Of a DNA stretch of 40,529 nucleotides, positions 7,901 through 16,753 are shown in pieces. Source of the stretch: Oscillospiraceae bacterium (GTDB lineage Bacteria; Bacillota; Clostridia; UBA1212; UBA1255); the NCBI GenBank assembly GCA_015069165.1, contig SVJD01000017.1, forward strand, positions 1-40,529, read 5' to 3'. The first letter of the stretch is position 1. Each line of letters begins with the position of its first letter. Made by a program: the position numbers and the translations under genes. The notes under the pieces were generated by a model that was not told the origin of the DNA, searched no databases, and saw nothing but the letters and a program-made list of their open reading frames with translations.

Positions 7901-8234
7901 CACAGATGCGCAGATTACAGCAATCTATGACAGTTTGTTGGCAGCAAATTCGAGCATGAGTTCTGTGAGTGCTGCTACACTCAAACAAAATATTGCAACA
8001 TATGCTCTCGAAGCTTATAACTTGGGTGTTAAAGATGTTAAAGCAATAGCAATGTGCATCAATATCAGAGCTTTGAGCAGTTCTTCCGAACTTACGAGAG
8101 TTCTTGCAAAAACAGGCGGTAACTACTCATTGGAGAGCATTTATGCAGCTTTGCTTACAGACACAGACTCACAAGTCGGTGCAAATCGTGCAAGTCATTG
8201 GAACTTCTACAAAACGATTGTTACTAAACTTTAA
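4905..8234 (+). CDS. Large secreted phosphodiester-glycosidase/ricin-lectin protein
   Basis: The 1109-residue product has a signal peptide (residues 1-33, cleavage near LEAEA-YS). Residues of about 60-445 match the phosphodiester glycosidase (NAGPA/DUF2233) fold: GVRTGLQFNRIPAF and FLLDGGGSTTM near residue 400 are the family hallmark. This family uncaps sugar phosphodiesters; the substrate here is not evident. Residues 450-545 hold two related segments (FDPQYYYANNTDLQSAFG and FSADEYINQNSDIKAAFG). Three ricin-type beta-trefoil modules follow, starting near 551, 706 and 854, each opening D-[LV]-G-[TN]-[ND]-F and containing an SDGSYK-like strand and a Q-x-W motif. The last 115 residues are a helical region I do not recognise. 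GGAGA lies 10 bases before the ATG. No LPXTG or transmembrane anchor is seen. Confidence 0.8.
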   Translation: MKKLISKCVVLVIVVAMIVSVLPFFGNGALEAEAYSFTGQDANTTTNIYYNGTDTGIDYTYAHLGSGGSSGWGANRKINIVEGNLASNPALGFEVMNHGTYIKDSSPLTTVVANYSEGDKKILAAVNGDWMTWTSNLPGGTTDDGLKWAVLVTFSAQIADGEIWCSQMYSAEQNADYYTLGVTTSKQVLVGKPKVTTTIKNVSTGASFAATGINRAPVANTLTVFNNRLNSATYVNDDAYEVAIKTSSPKLMNGGTLTGTVEGIYPAGTTSRPALDGDTVMITARGSQIATIQNKFAVGQTVTITTSVYDSLNNRSWSDVDEAIGGQCLVMRNGSIYNDLGASAGQNTHQYPSNIIGTKANGSIMMAMVTADANGVRTGLQFNRIPAFCQAIGYSNAFLLDGGGSTTMITLENGTYKERACYSDGSIRSTWNSCAITYEAETFTFPTDVKSVMFDPQYYYANNTDLQSAFGQDEAALFNHFVNNGIGEGRRGSNLFSADEYINQNSDIKAAFGFDSSASSTTKAAMRKKAVMHFGENGAYKDELDRYTSSKFADLGNDFYAKINLTNATLNVAASGTSVIANTKADTAAQKWHFVKQSDGSYKIINMNNNYLLEVANGTKTSGAAVQLSATDSGASKQHWYIFAKYNYSGQVVGYVLRSVVSPACVLSVSSTTPSAGTSVKNNTYTLSSSQIFTIEKFEIITRPSGYVDLGTNFLARINTKLATGKGLTFSGTNVVLGTTKADASFAWLFVKLSDGSYIIKNQKNGYVLTVANNSDANSANVTVAAYAETSGQKWFIYGTSSGYTLLPACSGDKYLDVANDATADGTNIAIYTGDNSNAQAFTLTTGTYFDLVNPIDVGTNFIGHIASGTQGLSLTGVNAMYETASSSDKTQQYYFERQSDGSYKLTNVRNRYVLTANGTTAGSKVKVITEESSDQRWFVYIKEGKYLFRAANTSYVLGASGTNAVITTLSGETSQYFNITNLGAADFEKPATTTTGVLTDAQITAIYDSLLAANSSMSSVSAATLKQNIATYALEAYNLGVKDVKAIAMCINIRALSSSSELTRVLAKTGGNYSLESIYAALLTDTDSQVGANRASHWNFYKTIVTKL

Positions 8235-8267
8235 CAGCCTTGTTAATGTAGGTTTTGTAAAAAAATC

Positions 8268-8296
8268 TTGACACAAAAGGATAATAATTCTATAAT
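8268..8296 (+). promoter_or_regulatory. Promoter in front of the rimP-nusA-infB operon
   Basis: TTGACA (8268-8273), 17-bp spacer, TATAAT (8291-8296): a full consensus match. The start site should be near 8303, about 93 bases before rimP, with an intrinsic hairpin between. Confidence 0.88.
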
Positions 8297-8322
8297 AAAA
8301 AAGCAATTTGATGTTTTTATGC

Positions 8323-8353
8323 AAAGAGCGGGTAATTCCCGCTCTTTTGTTTT
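8323..8353 (+). terminator. Intrinsic terminator/attenuator in the rimP leader
   Basis: AAAGAGCGGG (8323-8332), loop TAATT, CCCGCTCTTT (8338-8347), then TGTTTT. The perfect 10-bp stem begins about 20 bases after the predicted start site of the only strong promoter before rimP. It may terminate read-through from the upstream gene, act as an attenuator of the operon, or both. Confidence 0.8.
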
Positions 8354-8395
8354 AAAAAATTGCAGTAGCGTATAATGTTTTCGGAGGTGTAAGTT

Positions 8396-8872
8396 GTGAA
8401 GATTGCAGATGCAGTCAAAGAAATTGCAGAGCCTATTATTGAGGGTCTTGATGCCGGAATTGAGCTTATCGAAGTTGAATATGTCAAGGAGGGCTCAGAG
8501 TGGTATTTGAGACTTTATATCGATAAAGTCGGCGGAGTATCGTTGGATGATTGTCAACTTGTCAGTGAATCTTTGAATGATATATTGGATGAAAAAGACC
8601 CTGTTAAAGGAAAATATATTTTTGAGGTTTCATCGCCGGGAATAGACAGACCTCTTAAAACAGACCGCGATTTTGAAAGATATAAGGGTGCAGAAATTGA
8701 ATTGCATTTATATGCACCTGTAGAGAACAGTAAGCTTTTTATAGGAAAACTTATCGGTCGTGAAAACTCTGAAATAATAATCGAAGAGGATACCGGCAAA
8801 GGAAAAACAAAGGAACGTCGCTTTAATGTAAAAGATGTATCATTAGTAAAAAGAACAATCATTTGGAATTAA
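8396..8872 (+). CDS. rimP: Ribosome maturation factor RimP
   Basis: A 158-residue protein of normal RimP length. RimP binds the 30S subunit during assembly. The N-terminal domain includes the conserved GIELIEVEYVKEGSEWYLRLYID and the cleft motif VSSPGIDRPLKTDRDF; the C-terminal SH3-like domain follows from about residue 90. The exact motif in the middle is the best family signature. Translation starts at GTG 8396, with CGGAGGTG upstream. It is the first gene of the translation operon, 21 bases before nusA, as in most Firmicutes. Confidence 0.96.
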   Translation: MKIADAVKEIAEPIIEGLDAGIELIEVEYVKEGSEWYLRLYIDKVGGVSLDDCQLVSESLNDILDEKDPVKGKYIFEVSSPGIDRPLKTDRDFERYKGAEIELHLYAPVENSKLFIGKLIGRENSEIIIEEDTGKGKTKERRFNVKDVSLVKRTIIWN

Positions 8873-8893
8873 AAAACGGAGGTAATTACAAAA

Positions 8894-10078
8894 ATGAGTG
8901 CTGAATTATTGTTTGCTCTTGACGAGCTTGAAAAGGAAAAAGGGATAGATAAAGAAGTTATTATTTCTGCTATAGAAGAAGCTTTGAACGCTTCTTACGG
9001 AAAATCCGAGACAGAATGTAATACAAGAGTTGAATTTAACCGCGAAACAGGAGAAATTAAAGTTTACGCTCAAAAGGAAGTTGTAGAGGTTGTTGAAAAT
9101 GATACAGCAGAGCTTTCTTTGGCAGAAGCAAGAGAAATTGATCCTGAGTTCGAAATAGGAGATTTTGCTGAGTTTGAAATTACACCTAAAAACTTCGGTC
9201 GTTTAGCTGCTCAAAAAGCAAAACAGATTATTATTCAAAAACTCAGAGAAGAAGAAAGAACTCGCGTTTACGACCAATTCAGAGCAAAAGAAAAAGACAT
9301 CGTAACAGGAACAATTCAAAGAATTGAAATGCGTGAAACAAAAGAAGGTAAAAAAGAACGCATTATTCATGTTGATTTGGGACAAATAGAAGGTATTCTT
9401 TTGCCGGCAGAGCAAGTAGAAACAGAGCAGTACAAAGTTTACGACAGAATCAAAGCTTATGTACTTGAAGTTAAAGATAAAGGCTTTAAAAGCAAAGAAC
9501 CTTGCGTAATGATTTCAAGAAGCCATCCGAATCTCGTTAAAAGATTGTTTGAAATAGAAGTTCCCGAGATTCACGACGGCATAGTTGAAATTATGAACAT
9601 AGCAAGAGAACCCGGTTCAAGAACAAAAATTTCAGTATACTCAAAAGACGAAAATGTTGAGCCCGTTGGTGCTTGCGTTGGTCAAAAAGGCACAAGAGTT
9701 CAAGTTATTGTTGACGAGCTCAGAGGCGAGAGAATTGACATTATTAAATGGAGTCCGTATGCTGATGATCTTATTGCAAGCAGCTTAAGTCCTGCAAAAG
9801 CTCTCAGAGTATTTATAAACGAAGAAGATAAATCAGCAACAGCAATCGTTCCTGACAGCCAACTTTCTTTGGCAATCGGCAGAGAGGGACAAAACGTACG
9901 TCTTGCGGCTAAACTTACAAGCTGGAAGATTGACATTAAGAGTGAGGCACAAATCAGAGCAAGCGTAGAAGAAGAACTCTTCGGCGAAGATGATGGAGAA
10001 GCGGCAGATACCGAAAGCGTTGATGAGGCAATAAATCCTTACGACGAAAACGGTGCGTTTGACCCTAATCTTGTGTAA
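8894..10078 (+). CDS. nusA: Transcription termination/antitermination factor NusA
   Basis: A 394-residue NusA of the short Firmicutes type. NusA binds RNA polymerase, promotes pausing and hairpin termination, and takes part in antitermination. Domains in order are the polymerase-binding N-terminal domain (1-125, starting SAELLFALDELEKEKGI), an S1 domain (about 130-205), and two KH domains (about 205-345) with VGACVGQKGTRV and LAIGREGQNVRLAAKL as the two GxxG loops. An acidic tail of about 45 residues follows; the acidic C-terminal repeats of enterobacterial NusA are absent. GGAGG lies 11 bases before the ATG. A hairpin terminator in the operon leader makes NusA a possible regulator of its own synthesis. 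Confidence 0.97.
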   Translation: MSAELLFALDELEKEKGIDKEVIISAIEEALNASYGKSETECNTRVEFNRETGEIKVYAQKEVVEVVENDTAELSLAEAREIDPEFEIGDFAEFEITPKNFGRLAAQKAKQIIIQKLREEERTRVYDQFRAKEKDIVTGTIQRIEMRETKEGKKERIIHVDLGQIEGILLPAEQVETEQYKVYDRIKAYVLEVKDKGFKSKEPCVMISRSHPNLVKRLFEIEVPEIHDGIVEIMNIAREPGSRTKISVYSKDENVEPVGACVGQKGTRVQVIVDELRGERIDIIKWSPYADDLIASSLSPAKALRVFINEEDKSATAIVPDSQLSLAIGREGQNVRLAAKLTSWKIDIKSEAQIRASVEEELFGEDDGEAADTESVDEAINPYDENGAFDPNLV

Positions 10079-10111
10079 TTGATATTATAAAATCAAGGGA
10101 GTGAGGCACTT

Positions 10112-10420
10112 TTGAAACAAAAGAAAATACCGATGCGAAGATGTATCGGATGCTATGACTCGAAACCCAAAAAAGAATTATTGCGTGTTGTGAGAACAAC
10201 AGACGGAGAAATCGTTTTGGATTTTACCGGTAAACAAAACGGCAGAGGCGCGTATTTGTGCAACAATCCCATGTGTTTTGATAAAATGGTAAAAGGCAAC
10301 AAACTCAGCAAAGAGTTTGAGACCGAGGTAAATAAAGAAACGTATGAAAGCCTTGCTCGTCAGTTTGAACAACAAGTAAAGGTCGATGCCAATAAATCAG
10401 GAGGTGGCACTGTTGGATAA
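10112..10420 (+). CDS. ylxR: YlxR family RNA-binding protein (RnpM-like)
   Basis: This 102-residue protein shows the YlxR signature [20 protein letters not shown], then GRGAYLC and a second Cys pair region. YlxR proteins bind RNA and have been linked to RNase P activity in Bacillus. Translation starts at TTG 10112, with GGGAGTG upstream. The stop (10418-10420) overlaps the infB start by eight bases, so the two are translationally coupled. The small L7Ae-like gene ylxQ that stands between ylxR and infB in Bacillus is absent. Confidence 0.93.
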   Translation: MKQKKIPMRRCIGCYDSKPKKELLRVVRTTDGEIVLDFTGKQNGRGAYLCNNPMCFDKMVKGNKLSKEFETEVNKETYESLARQFEQQVKVDANKSGGGTVG

Positions 10421-13385
10421 TAAAATTAGAGTATATGAGCTTGCAAAACAGCTTAAATCCACAAGTAAGAAAATATTGGAAATGCTTAATGAAATGGGCA
10501 TAAAAGATAAAACTTATATGAGTGTTTTGGAAGGAGAAGACCTTCGCAGATTTTATGAGCAGGCAGGAGTTAAAGCCGATAAAACTAATGAACCTGCAAC
10601 TGATGATTCTGCATCCAAAAAGATTGCGGCCCAGAAAGAACAACAGACTCAAGGTAAATCATCGGGAGTAATTGTAAGAAGAATTATAGTAGATAACAGC
10701 TCTGATTCGGATTCAGATAAAAATTCATCAAGTTCAAAAAGACAAAGCAGAGAAGCAAGCTCCGGTTTGCGCGCAGGATATGCGGTACGTACGGAATCTG
10801 CTGATGATGTTGTTGCATCGGAGAAAAAAGAAACTGCAGAAAAAGCAGCTCCGGTTGCACCTGCTAAAACAGAACCTACCGTAAGACGCGTTAAACGTGT
10901 AAAAAAAGAAGATCTTGAGCCAAAGACAGAAAAGCCGGCAGAGGAAAAAGTTGCGGCCAAAGAAGTTTCGAAAGAAAGCGGAGAAACAAAGAATGAAATA
11001 ACAGCAGAAAACAAGAAAGAGGAAAGTGCGGAAGAAAGCAAATTCGTATTTAAACAATATGAATATTCTGAGGTAATTACAATCGAACTTGAAAATAAAT
11101 TACCGGAAGAGCCTATTCAAATCTTCAATATAGAAGAACCGAAAGCGCCTCAAAGACCGCAAAGACAGCCTGCAAGTGAGCAAAAAGAATTCCAAAAACG
11201 CGAATTCAACAAAGAGCCGCGTCCTGCAAGAGAAAACCGTGACAATAACAGAGGCGGAAATCGCATTTCCATTCCTCCGATTGCACCTGCTGTTGCAATG
11301 CAAGAAGTAAAAAGAGATTATGCAGGAAAAATGGCAGGCAAGCAGCAGGAAAGAGAAAACGATAAGTATGCAAAGAAAGATAGCGGCGGCCGTAAAGATT
11401 TCGGTAAAAATGCGCAGAATAATCAAAAGGATAAATATAAATCCGCAAGAAAATTTGTGGGAGAAAAAATGGGAGTTTCCGAGATTTATTCAGATGATTA
11501 CAGCGTAGGCTACGATATGGAAGGTATGCAGAAAAAAGGTTCGAAGGGCAAAAAAGATATGATGAAAAAAGCAAAAGAATTTGTAGCGCAGAATCAAAAA
11601 ACACAGCCTGTTATAGCCGTTTTGACAAATGTTACATTACCTGAAACAATGACTGTTAAAGATTTTGCAGAGAGAATCAAGAAAACTTCTGCTGATGTTA
11701 TTAAAAAGCTTATGCTTATGGGCGTAATGGCTAACCAAAATCAGGTTATTGACTTTGATACAGCGGCTTTGATTGCAAGCGAGTACAATATTACAGCAGA
11801 GCAAGAAGTTGTTGTTACAGATGAAGATATTCTCTTTGAAGACGACCAAATTGATGTTGAGCAAGACGAAACTGCAGTTGAACGTCCTCCTGTTGTAGTT
11901 GTAATGGGACACGTTGACCACGGTAAAACATCACTTTTGGACGCTATCAGAAAAACAAGCGTTACATCGGGAGAAGCAGGCGGTATTACACAGCACATCG
12001 GTGCGTATATGGTAAGAATCAACGACAGAAAGATTACTTTCCTGGACACACCGGGACACGAAGCCTTTACTGCAATGAGAGCAAGAGGTGCGCAAGTTAC
12101 CGACGTTGCAATCATCGTTGTTGCGGCAGATGACGGCGTAATGCCTCAAACGGTAGAAGCTATTAACCACGCAAAAGCAGCTAATGTATCAATTGTTGTT
12201 GCAGTGAACAAAATAGATAAACCGGGCGCAAATATTGACCGCGTGACACAAGAACTTGCAGAACACGACGTAATAACAGAAGCTTGGGGCGGTGACGTTC
12301 CGTTTGTACCTGTTTCGGCAAAATCCGGCGAAAATATTGAGCTTCTTCTTGAAACGGTTATATTGTCAGCAGATATTTTGCAGCTCAAAGCAAGTCCTGA
12401 ACGTCTTGCAAAAGGTACAATTATCGAGGCAAAACTTGACAAGAACAGAGGTCCGGTTGCGACACTTTTGGTACAAAGAGGTACGCTTAAAGTAGGCGAT
12501 GCAATTGTATCCGGTACAACATTCGGCAGAATCCGTACAATGACAGACGACAAAGGTAACGCAATTAAGAAAGCAACACCTTCAACACCTATAGAAATTA
12601 CGGGACTTCCCGAAGTTCCCGATGCAGGTGAACTTTTCTATGCTGCTAAAGACGAAAAAGTTGCGAAACACTTGGTTGATACTCGTAAGAGCGAACTCAG
12701 AGAAAAAACAATGCAAACACAAAGCAAAGTATCTCTTGATGATTTGTTTGCACAGATTCAGGAAGGTAATGTAAAAGACCTTAATATCATTGTTAAAGCA
12801 GACGTTATGGGTAGCGTTGAGGCGGTAAAACAGTCTCTCGTAAAACTCAGCACAGACGAAGTAAAAATCAAAATCGTACACGGTGCGGTTGGCGGAATTA
12901 CAGAAACAGACGTTCAGTTGGCTTCTGTATCAAATGCCATTATCATTGGCTTTAACGTGCGTCCCGGAGCAAATGTTGCAGAGCACGCAGCGGCAGAAGG
13001 CGTTGACATCAGAACTTACCGCGTAATTTATGATGCGATAGAAGACGTTAAAGCTGCTATGGCAGGTTTGCTTGATCCTGAGTTTAAGGAAAGTGTAATC
13101 GGTCATGTTGAAGTAAGACAGACATTTAAAGTTTCCGGAGTTGGTACGATTGCAGGATGTTATGTAACAAACGGAAAAATAGTGAGAAATTCCGAAGTGC
13201 GTATTGTACGTGACGGCATCGTAGTATACGAAGGTAAATTAGCTTCGCTCAAGAGATTCAAAGACGACGTAAAAGAAGTTCAGCAAGGCTTTGAATGCGG
13301 ACTTTCATTTGAGAAGTTCAATGACCTCAAAGAAGGAGACAATATTGAGTGCTATGTAATGGAAGAGGTTAAAAGGAATGGATAG
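10413..13385 (+). CDS. infB: Translation initiation factor IF-2
   Basis: A 990-residue IF2, the GTPase that places initiator tRNA on the 30S subunit and joins the 50S. The first IF2_N helix bundle ([21 protein letters not shown]) is followed by a long Lys/Glu-rich linker up to about residue 400. A second IF2_N segment ([19 protein letters not shown]) follows, then the G domain: GHVDHGKT (residues 499-506), DTPGHE (about 545) and NKID (about 599). Domains II to IV complete the C-terminus. I chose TTG 10413 because it has AGGAGGTGG just upstream and the chain then starts [10 protein letters not shown]; a possible in-frame start at 10386 lies inside ylxR with no ribosome site. The 3' end overlaps rbfA by eight bases. 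Confidence 0.97.
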   Translation: MDNKIRVYELAKQLKSTSKKILEMLNEMGIKDKTYMSVLEGEDLRRFYEQAGVKADKTNEPATDDSASKKIAAQKEQQTQGKSSGVIVRRIIVDNSSDSDSDKNSSSSKRQSREASSGLRAGYAVRTESADDVVASEKKETAEKAAPVAPAKTEPTVRRVKRVKKEDLEPKTEKPAEEKVAAKEVSKESGETKNEITAENKKEESAEESKFVFKQYEYSEVITIELENKLPEEPIQIFNIEEPKAPQRPQRQPASEQKEFQKREFNKEPRPARENRDNNRGGNRISIPPIAPAVAMQEVKRDYAGKMAGKQQERENDKYAKKDSGGRKDFGKNAQNNQKDKYKSARKFVGEKMGVSEIYSDDYSVGYDMEGMQKKGSKGKKDMMKKAKEFVAQNQKTQPVIAVLTNVTLPETMTVKDFAERIKKTSADVIKKLMLMGVMANQNQVIDFDTAALIASEYNITAEQEVVVTDEDILFEDDQIDVEQDETAVERPPVVVVMGHVDHGKTSLLDAIRKTSVTSGEAGGITQHIGAYMVRINDRKITFLDTPGHEAFTAMRARGAQVTDVAIIVVAADDGVMPQTVEAINHAKAANVSIVVAVNKIDKPGANIDRVTQELAEHDVITEAWGGDVPFVPVSAKSGENIELLLETVILSADILQLKASPERLAKGTIIEAKLDKNRGPVATLLVQRGTLKVGDAIVSGTTFGRIRTMTDDKGNAIKKATPSTPIEITGLPEVPDAGELFYAAKDEKVAKHLVDTRKSELREKTMQTQSKVSLDDLFAQIQEGNVKDLNIIVKADVMGSVEAVKQSLVKLSTDEVKIKIVHGAVGGITETDVQLASVSNAIIIGFNVRPGANVAEHAAAEGVDIRTYRVIYDAIEDVKAAMAGLLDPEFKESVIGHVEVRQTFKVSGVGTIAGCYVTNGKIVRNSEVRIVRDGIVVYEGKLASLKRFKDDVKEVQQGFECGLSFEKFNDLKEGDNIECYVMEEVKRNG

Positions 13386-13722
13386 AACAGAGCGAATCGC
13401 AGGGGAAATGCGCAGGGTTTTAAGTGATATTATACGAAATGACGTTAAAGATCCGCGAATTCCCTTAGTTACCAGCATTACTAATATAAAACTTACAAAG
13501 GATTTAAAATTTGCAAAGGTTTATGTCAGTATTTATGCCGGTGAAGATGAAAAAAAAGCTGCCATCGAAGCATTGAAAGGCTCGAGTGGCTTTATAAGAA
13601 GGTCTTTGGGACAAAAAATGATAATCAGGGCGCTCCCTGAACTCACTTTTGTGCTTGATGAATCTCTTGAATACGGTTCGTATATGAACAAGAAGATTGA
13701 CGAGCTTAACCAAAAACCGTAA
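13378..13722 (+). CDS. rbfA: Ribosome-binding factor A
   Basis: The 114-residue product is a typical RbfA, a KH-type factor for 16S rRNA 5'-end processing and 30S maturation. Motifs are [22 protein letters not shown], read here in two parts as the N-terminal helix and the NDVKDPR turn, then [21 protein letters not shown] and [15 protein letters not shown]. The ATG lies inside the end of infB (eight-base overlap), with GAGG nine bases upstream, so it is coupled to IF2 translation. Confidence 0.96.
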   Translation: MDRTERIAGEMRRVLSDIIRNDVKDPRIPLVTSITNIKLTKDLKFAKVYVSIYAGEDEKKAAIEALKGSSGFIRRSLGQKMIIRALPELTFVLDESLEYGSYMNKKIDELNQKP

Positions 13723-13743
13723 AAAAAGGAAAAGGTGATTTAT

Positions 13744-14766
13744 ATGCAAGATTGGAAGCTGATAAAAGAGGCAATAGCTGAGGCGGTTAGTATAGATATA
13801 TTTACTCACATACACGCAGACGGAGATTGTTTGGGGTCGGCTTTCGCTCTTGCATATTTTTTATGCGATAATGGGAAAAAAGTACGCATTATAAACGAAG
13901 AAATTCCGCCGCGTAACCTTTCGTATATATATGGAGGTCAATTTCCTGCGGGAATGGAGTTTTTTGTGTGGAATGAAAGTAAAAACGTAGATTTTAGCGA
14001 AAATTCAGCAGAACTTTGTATCGCAGTAGATGTAAGCGATGTTAAAAGATTGGGAGAAAGACAGCAAATATTTTATAATGCTTCAAAAACCATAAGAATA
14101 GACCACCATATTACGACAGAATCTTTTGCTCAAATTACGGTTTGTAATCCTGAATGGGCGGCAACTGCAGAAGGAATGTGGGAATTTTTAACCACTTATG
14201 ATAATTTTGAAAAATTACCGCATATTACAGAAATTGCCAAAAGCATTTATGCGGGAATTCTTACAGATACCGGATGTTTTGCATACTCAAATGTAACGGC
14301 GCAAACGCATAAGATTGCGGCCAAACTTATTGAAATAGCAGGAGGTATGTCTTGGCAGTATTCCGCAGTATATGAAAATCAAACAAAAGGCGAAATAGCA
14401 TTAAAGGCTTTGGCTTACGGTAAAGTGGAATATTACGCACAAGGAAGAATTGCATATTTGCATATAACAAAGGCAGATATGGAAGAAACAGGAACGAATG
14501 ATGAGCATTTAAACGGTCTTGCGCCTTTTTTAAGGTGTATTGAGGGTGTAAATGTGGGAATTCTTGTAAAACCGGGAAAAAGGCAGGGAGAGCACAGAAT
14601 AAGCTTGCGTTCCGACGAAACTTGTGATGTAAATGTTGTTGCTTCTGTATTTAACGGAGGCGGACACAAAAGAGCGGCAGGTTTGGTTTATTCTCCCGAA
14701 AGTGGATTGTCTTTTGATGAATACAAAGAAAAATTAATTGGTGAAGTGCAAAAATGGATGGCGTAA
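13744..14766 (+). CDS. nrnA: DHH/DHHA1 phosphoesterase, nanoRNase/pAp phosphatase
   Basis: A 340-residue NrnA-type protein. These enzymes degrade very short RNAs and dephosphorylate pAp, using Mn2+ in the cytoplasm. The DHH domain shows HIHADGDCLGSA (His24, Asp26, Asp28), VDVSD and IDHHIT. The DHHA1 domain carries the substrate loop GGGHKRAAG near the end. I start at ATG 13744, which has AAGGTG seven bases upstream; a GTG at 13735 would put the ribosome site inside the gene. The gene lies 21 bases after rbfA and overlaps truB by 13 bases. Its position between rbfA and truB is usual in Firmicutes. Confidence 0.93.
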   Translation: MQDWKLIKEAIAEAVSIDIFTHIHADGDCLGSAFALAYFLCDNGKKVRIINEEIPPRNLSYIYGGQFPAGMEFFVWNESKNVDFSENSAELCIAVDVSDVKRLGERQQIFYNASKTIRIDHHITTESFAQITVCNPEWAATAEGMWEFLTTYDNFEKLPHITEIAKSIYAGILTDTGCFAYSNVTAQTHKIAAKLIEIAGGMSWQYSAVYENQTKGEIALKALAYGKVEYYAQGRIAYLHITKADMEETGTNDEHLNGLAPFLRCIEGVNVGILVKPGKRQGEHRISLRSDETCDVNVVASVFNGGGHKRAAGLVYSPESGLSFDEYKEKLIGEVQKWMA

Positions 14767-15701
14767 TAAATGTATATAAACCGGCAGGAATGACATCATT
14801 TGCCTGTGTTTCCAGAGTCAGGAGAGCCTTGGGCGAGAAGAAAGCAGGTCATGCGGGAACACTTGACCCGGAGGCCTCGGGCGTTTTGCCTGTTTGCGTG
14901 GGAAAAGGCACGAAATGTGCAGATGTATTTTTAACAATGCCCAAAAGATACACAGGAGAGGTAACTTTCGGATATAAAACAGATACGTGTGATATTTGGG
15001 GAAATACAATCGAAGAATTAGACGTAAATGATGAAAGACTTATATCTATTACAGAGGAAAAAGTCAAAGAAGCGGCAAAAAGCTTTTTAGGAGAAACAGA
15101 GCAGATTCCGCCGGATTATGCGGCAATAAGAATTGACGGCGTACAAGCGTATAAGTTGGCAAGACAAGGCAAAACTTTTGAAATGAAAAGCAGGAAAGTA
15201 ACCGTATATGAAATTACGGTTTTGGAATTTATTTCCAAACCGGGAGAGTACCCGAAAGCTGTTATTGATATAAAATGTGCAAGAGGAACGTACATAAGGT
15301 CAATATTCAGAGATTTGGGAGAAAAGTTGGGCGTTTTGGCTTGTATGTCTGCTTTGGAACGTACGGAATACGGCTTTATGCAAGCGGAAAGTGCTGTATT
15401 GCCGGAAAATATAGAAAAAGACAAAATCAGTGTTTTTTCGATTGATTTTGTACTTAAAGATTATAAAAAAATAACACTTAATGAAACAGAGGAAAGAAAA
15501 TACAGAACGGGCGTTGCATTCAGAATAAAAAACATTACGCAACGTGTGGGAGCAGAAGTGCAAGAGGGAGAAACTTTAAGAGTATACACAAAGAATAAGA
15601 GATTTTTGGCAACAGCGAAAATTGCAAACTTAGGTGAAGATACTGCCGGACTTAAAACCGACAAGTTCTTTGACTGTGAGGAGGTAATGTGTTTTGAGTA
15701 A
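14754..15701 (+). CDS. truB: tRNA pseudouridine(55) synthase TruB
   Basis: A 315-residue TruB, which makes pseudouridine 55 in the T-arm of tRNAs. MDGVINVYKPAGMTS opens the protein. The catalytic aspartate is Asp38 in GHAGTLDPEASGVLPV, and the motif YTGEVTFGYKTDTCD and CARGTYIRSI follow. A PUA-like region covers about the last 70 residues. The start overlaps the end of nrnA by 13 bases. In many Firmicutes ribF and rpsO follow truB; here a glycosyltransferase gene follows instead, overlapping truB by eight bases. Confidence 0.96.
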   Translation: MDGVINVYKPAGMTSFACVSRVRRALGEKKAGHAGTLDPEASGVLPVCVGKGTKCADVFLTMPKRYTGEVTFGYKTDTCDIWGNTIEELDVNDERLISITEEKVKEAAKSFLGETEQIPPDYAAIRIDGVQAYKLARQGKTFEMKSRKVTVYEITVLEFISKPGEYPKAVIDIKCARGTYIRSIFRDLGEKLGVLACMSALERTEYGFMQAESAVLPENIEKDKISVFSIDFVLKDYKKITLNETEERKYRTGVAFRIKNITQRVGAEVQEGETLRVYTKNKRFLATAKIANLGEDTAGLKTDKFFDCEEVMCFE

Positions 15702-16749
15702 CAGCGTGAAATATGCGGTACTTATTCCGGCGTATAAACCTGATGACAGATTTGTGGAATTTGTAACTTTATTGAGAAAAAATGATATACCTGTAGTAGC
15801 AGTGGATGACGGAAGTCAAGAAGCGTGTGCCGGCTTTTTTGAGGCGGCAGAAGAACAAGGTTGTGTTGTAATTCATCACGAAGTCAATCGCGGCAAAGGA
15901 CAAGCTTTGAGAACCGGTTTTGCCGAAATTATCCGTTTGAATTCAAAAGGTGCAGGGTATAACTACGTTGTAACGGCAGATTGCGACGGACAGCACGATT
16001 TGGCGGCAATTCATGAGGTTGTAAAAGCGGCAGAAGAATCTTTAAACAGCGAAAAAGGACCGGCTATGATAATAGGCGGCAGATTTAAAGACGAGGGCGA
16101 GAAAGTGCCATTTAAGTCAAAACTCGGCAATGGTTTTACAAGACTTGTGTTTAAAGTTGCAACAGGTTTATCCATACATGATACGCAGACGGGGCTCAGA
16201 GCAATTCCCGAAGAGCTTTATGCGGAAATGTTAGAAGTAAAGGGCGACAGATACGAGTACGAAATGAATATGCTTTTGCAAATAAAAACATGGCACATAC
16301 CGTATAAAGAAGTGCCGATAAATACAATTTATTATGATAATAACGCAGGCTCGCATTTCCACCCTTTAAGAGATTCATTTTTAGTAATATCGCAAATATT
16401 AAAGTTTGCGCTTTCTTCGATGATATCTTTTCTGTTGGATTATGTATTATTTATTACATTTTCTTCCATATTGGGTTGGGGTTATGCGGTTTCGTATGTT
16501 GTTGCAAGAGTAAGCAGCGGAATGGTTAATTACGCGCTCAATGCAAAAGTTGTATTTGGAAAAGCTTCCGTAAAATGTTTTTTGAAGTATTTATGTGTAT
16601 GGGCAATTATTTTGGCTCTCGGTACTTTGGGCGGAGAGGTTTTAAACGGAATGTTGGGAATTCCTGAAATTGTATGTAAACTTGTTGTGGATTTACCGCT
16701 TTTTGCTTTGAGTTATATATTGCAGAAAAAATTTGTTTTTAAGAGGTGA
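15694..16749 (+). CDS. GT2 glycosyltransferase fused to GtrA membrane domain
   Basis: The 351-residue protein joins two domains. Residues 5-230 are a family 2 glycosyltransferase of the dolichol/undecaprenyl-phosphate type: AVLIPAYKPDD, VVAVDDGS, NRGKGQALRTGF and the DxD-like TADCDGQHD. IHDTQTGLRAIP is the acceptor-side motif. Residues 235-350 are a GtrA-like domain with four hydrophobic helices (SSMISFLLDYVLFITF onward). Such fusions are thought to make or move lipid-linked sugars for cell-surface glycosylation. Translation begins at TTG 15694 with GAGGAGG upstream, overlapping truB, so it is coupled to the tRNA-modification gene. The target glycan is not indicated by any neighbour. Confidence 0.85.
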   Translation: MSNSVKYAVLIPAYKPDDRFVEFVTLLRKNDIPVVAVDDGSQEACAGFFEAAEEQGCVVIHHEVNRGKGQALRTGFAEIIRLNSKGAGYNYVVTADCDGQHDLAAIHEVVKAAEESLNSEKGPAMIIGGRFKDEGEKVPFKSKLGNGFTRLVFKVATGLSIHDTQTGLRAIPEELYAEMLEVKGDRYEYEMNMLLQIKTWHIPYKEVPINTIYYDNNAGSHFHPLRDSFLVISQILKFALSSMISFLLDYVLFITFSSILGWGYAVSYVVARVSSGMVNYALNAKVVFGKASVKCFLKYLCVWAIILALGTLGGEVLNGMLGIPEIVCKLVVDLPLFALSYILQKKFVFKR

Positions 16750-16753
16750 TAAA

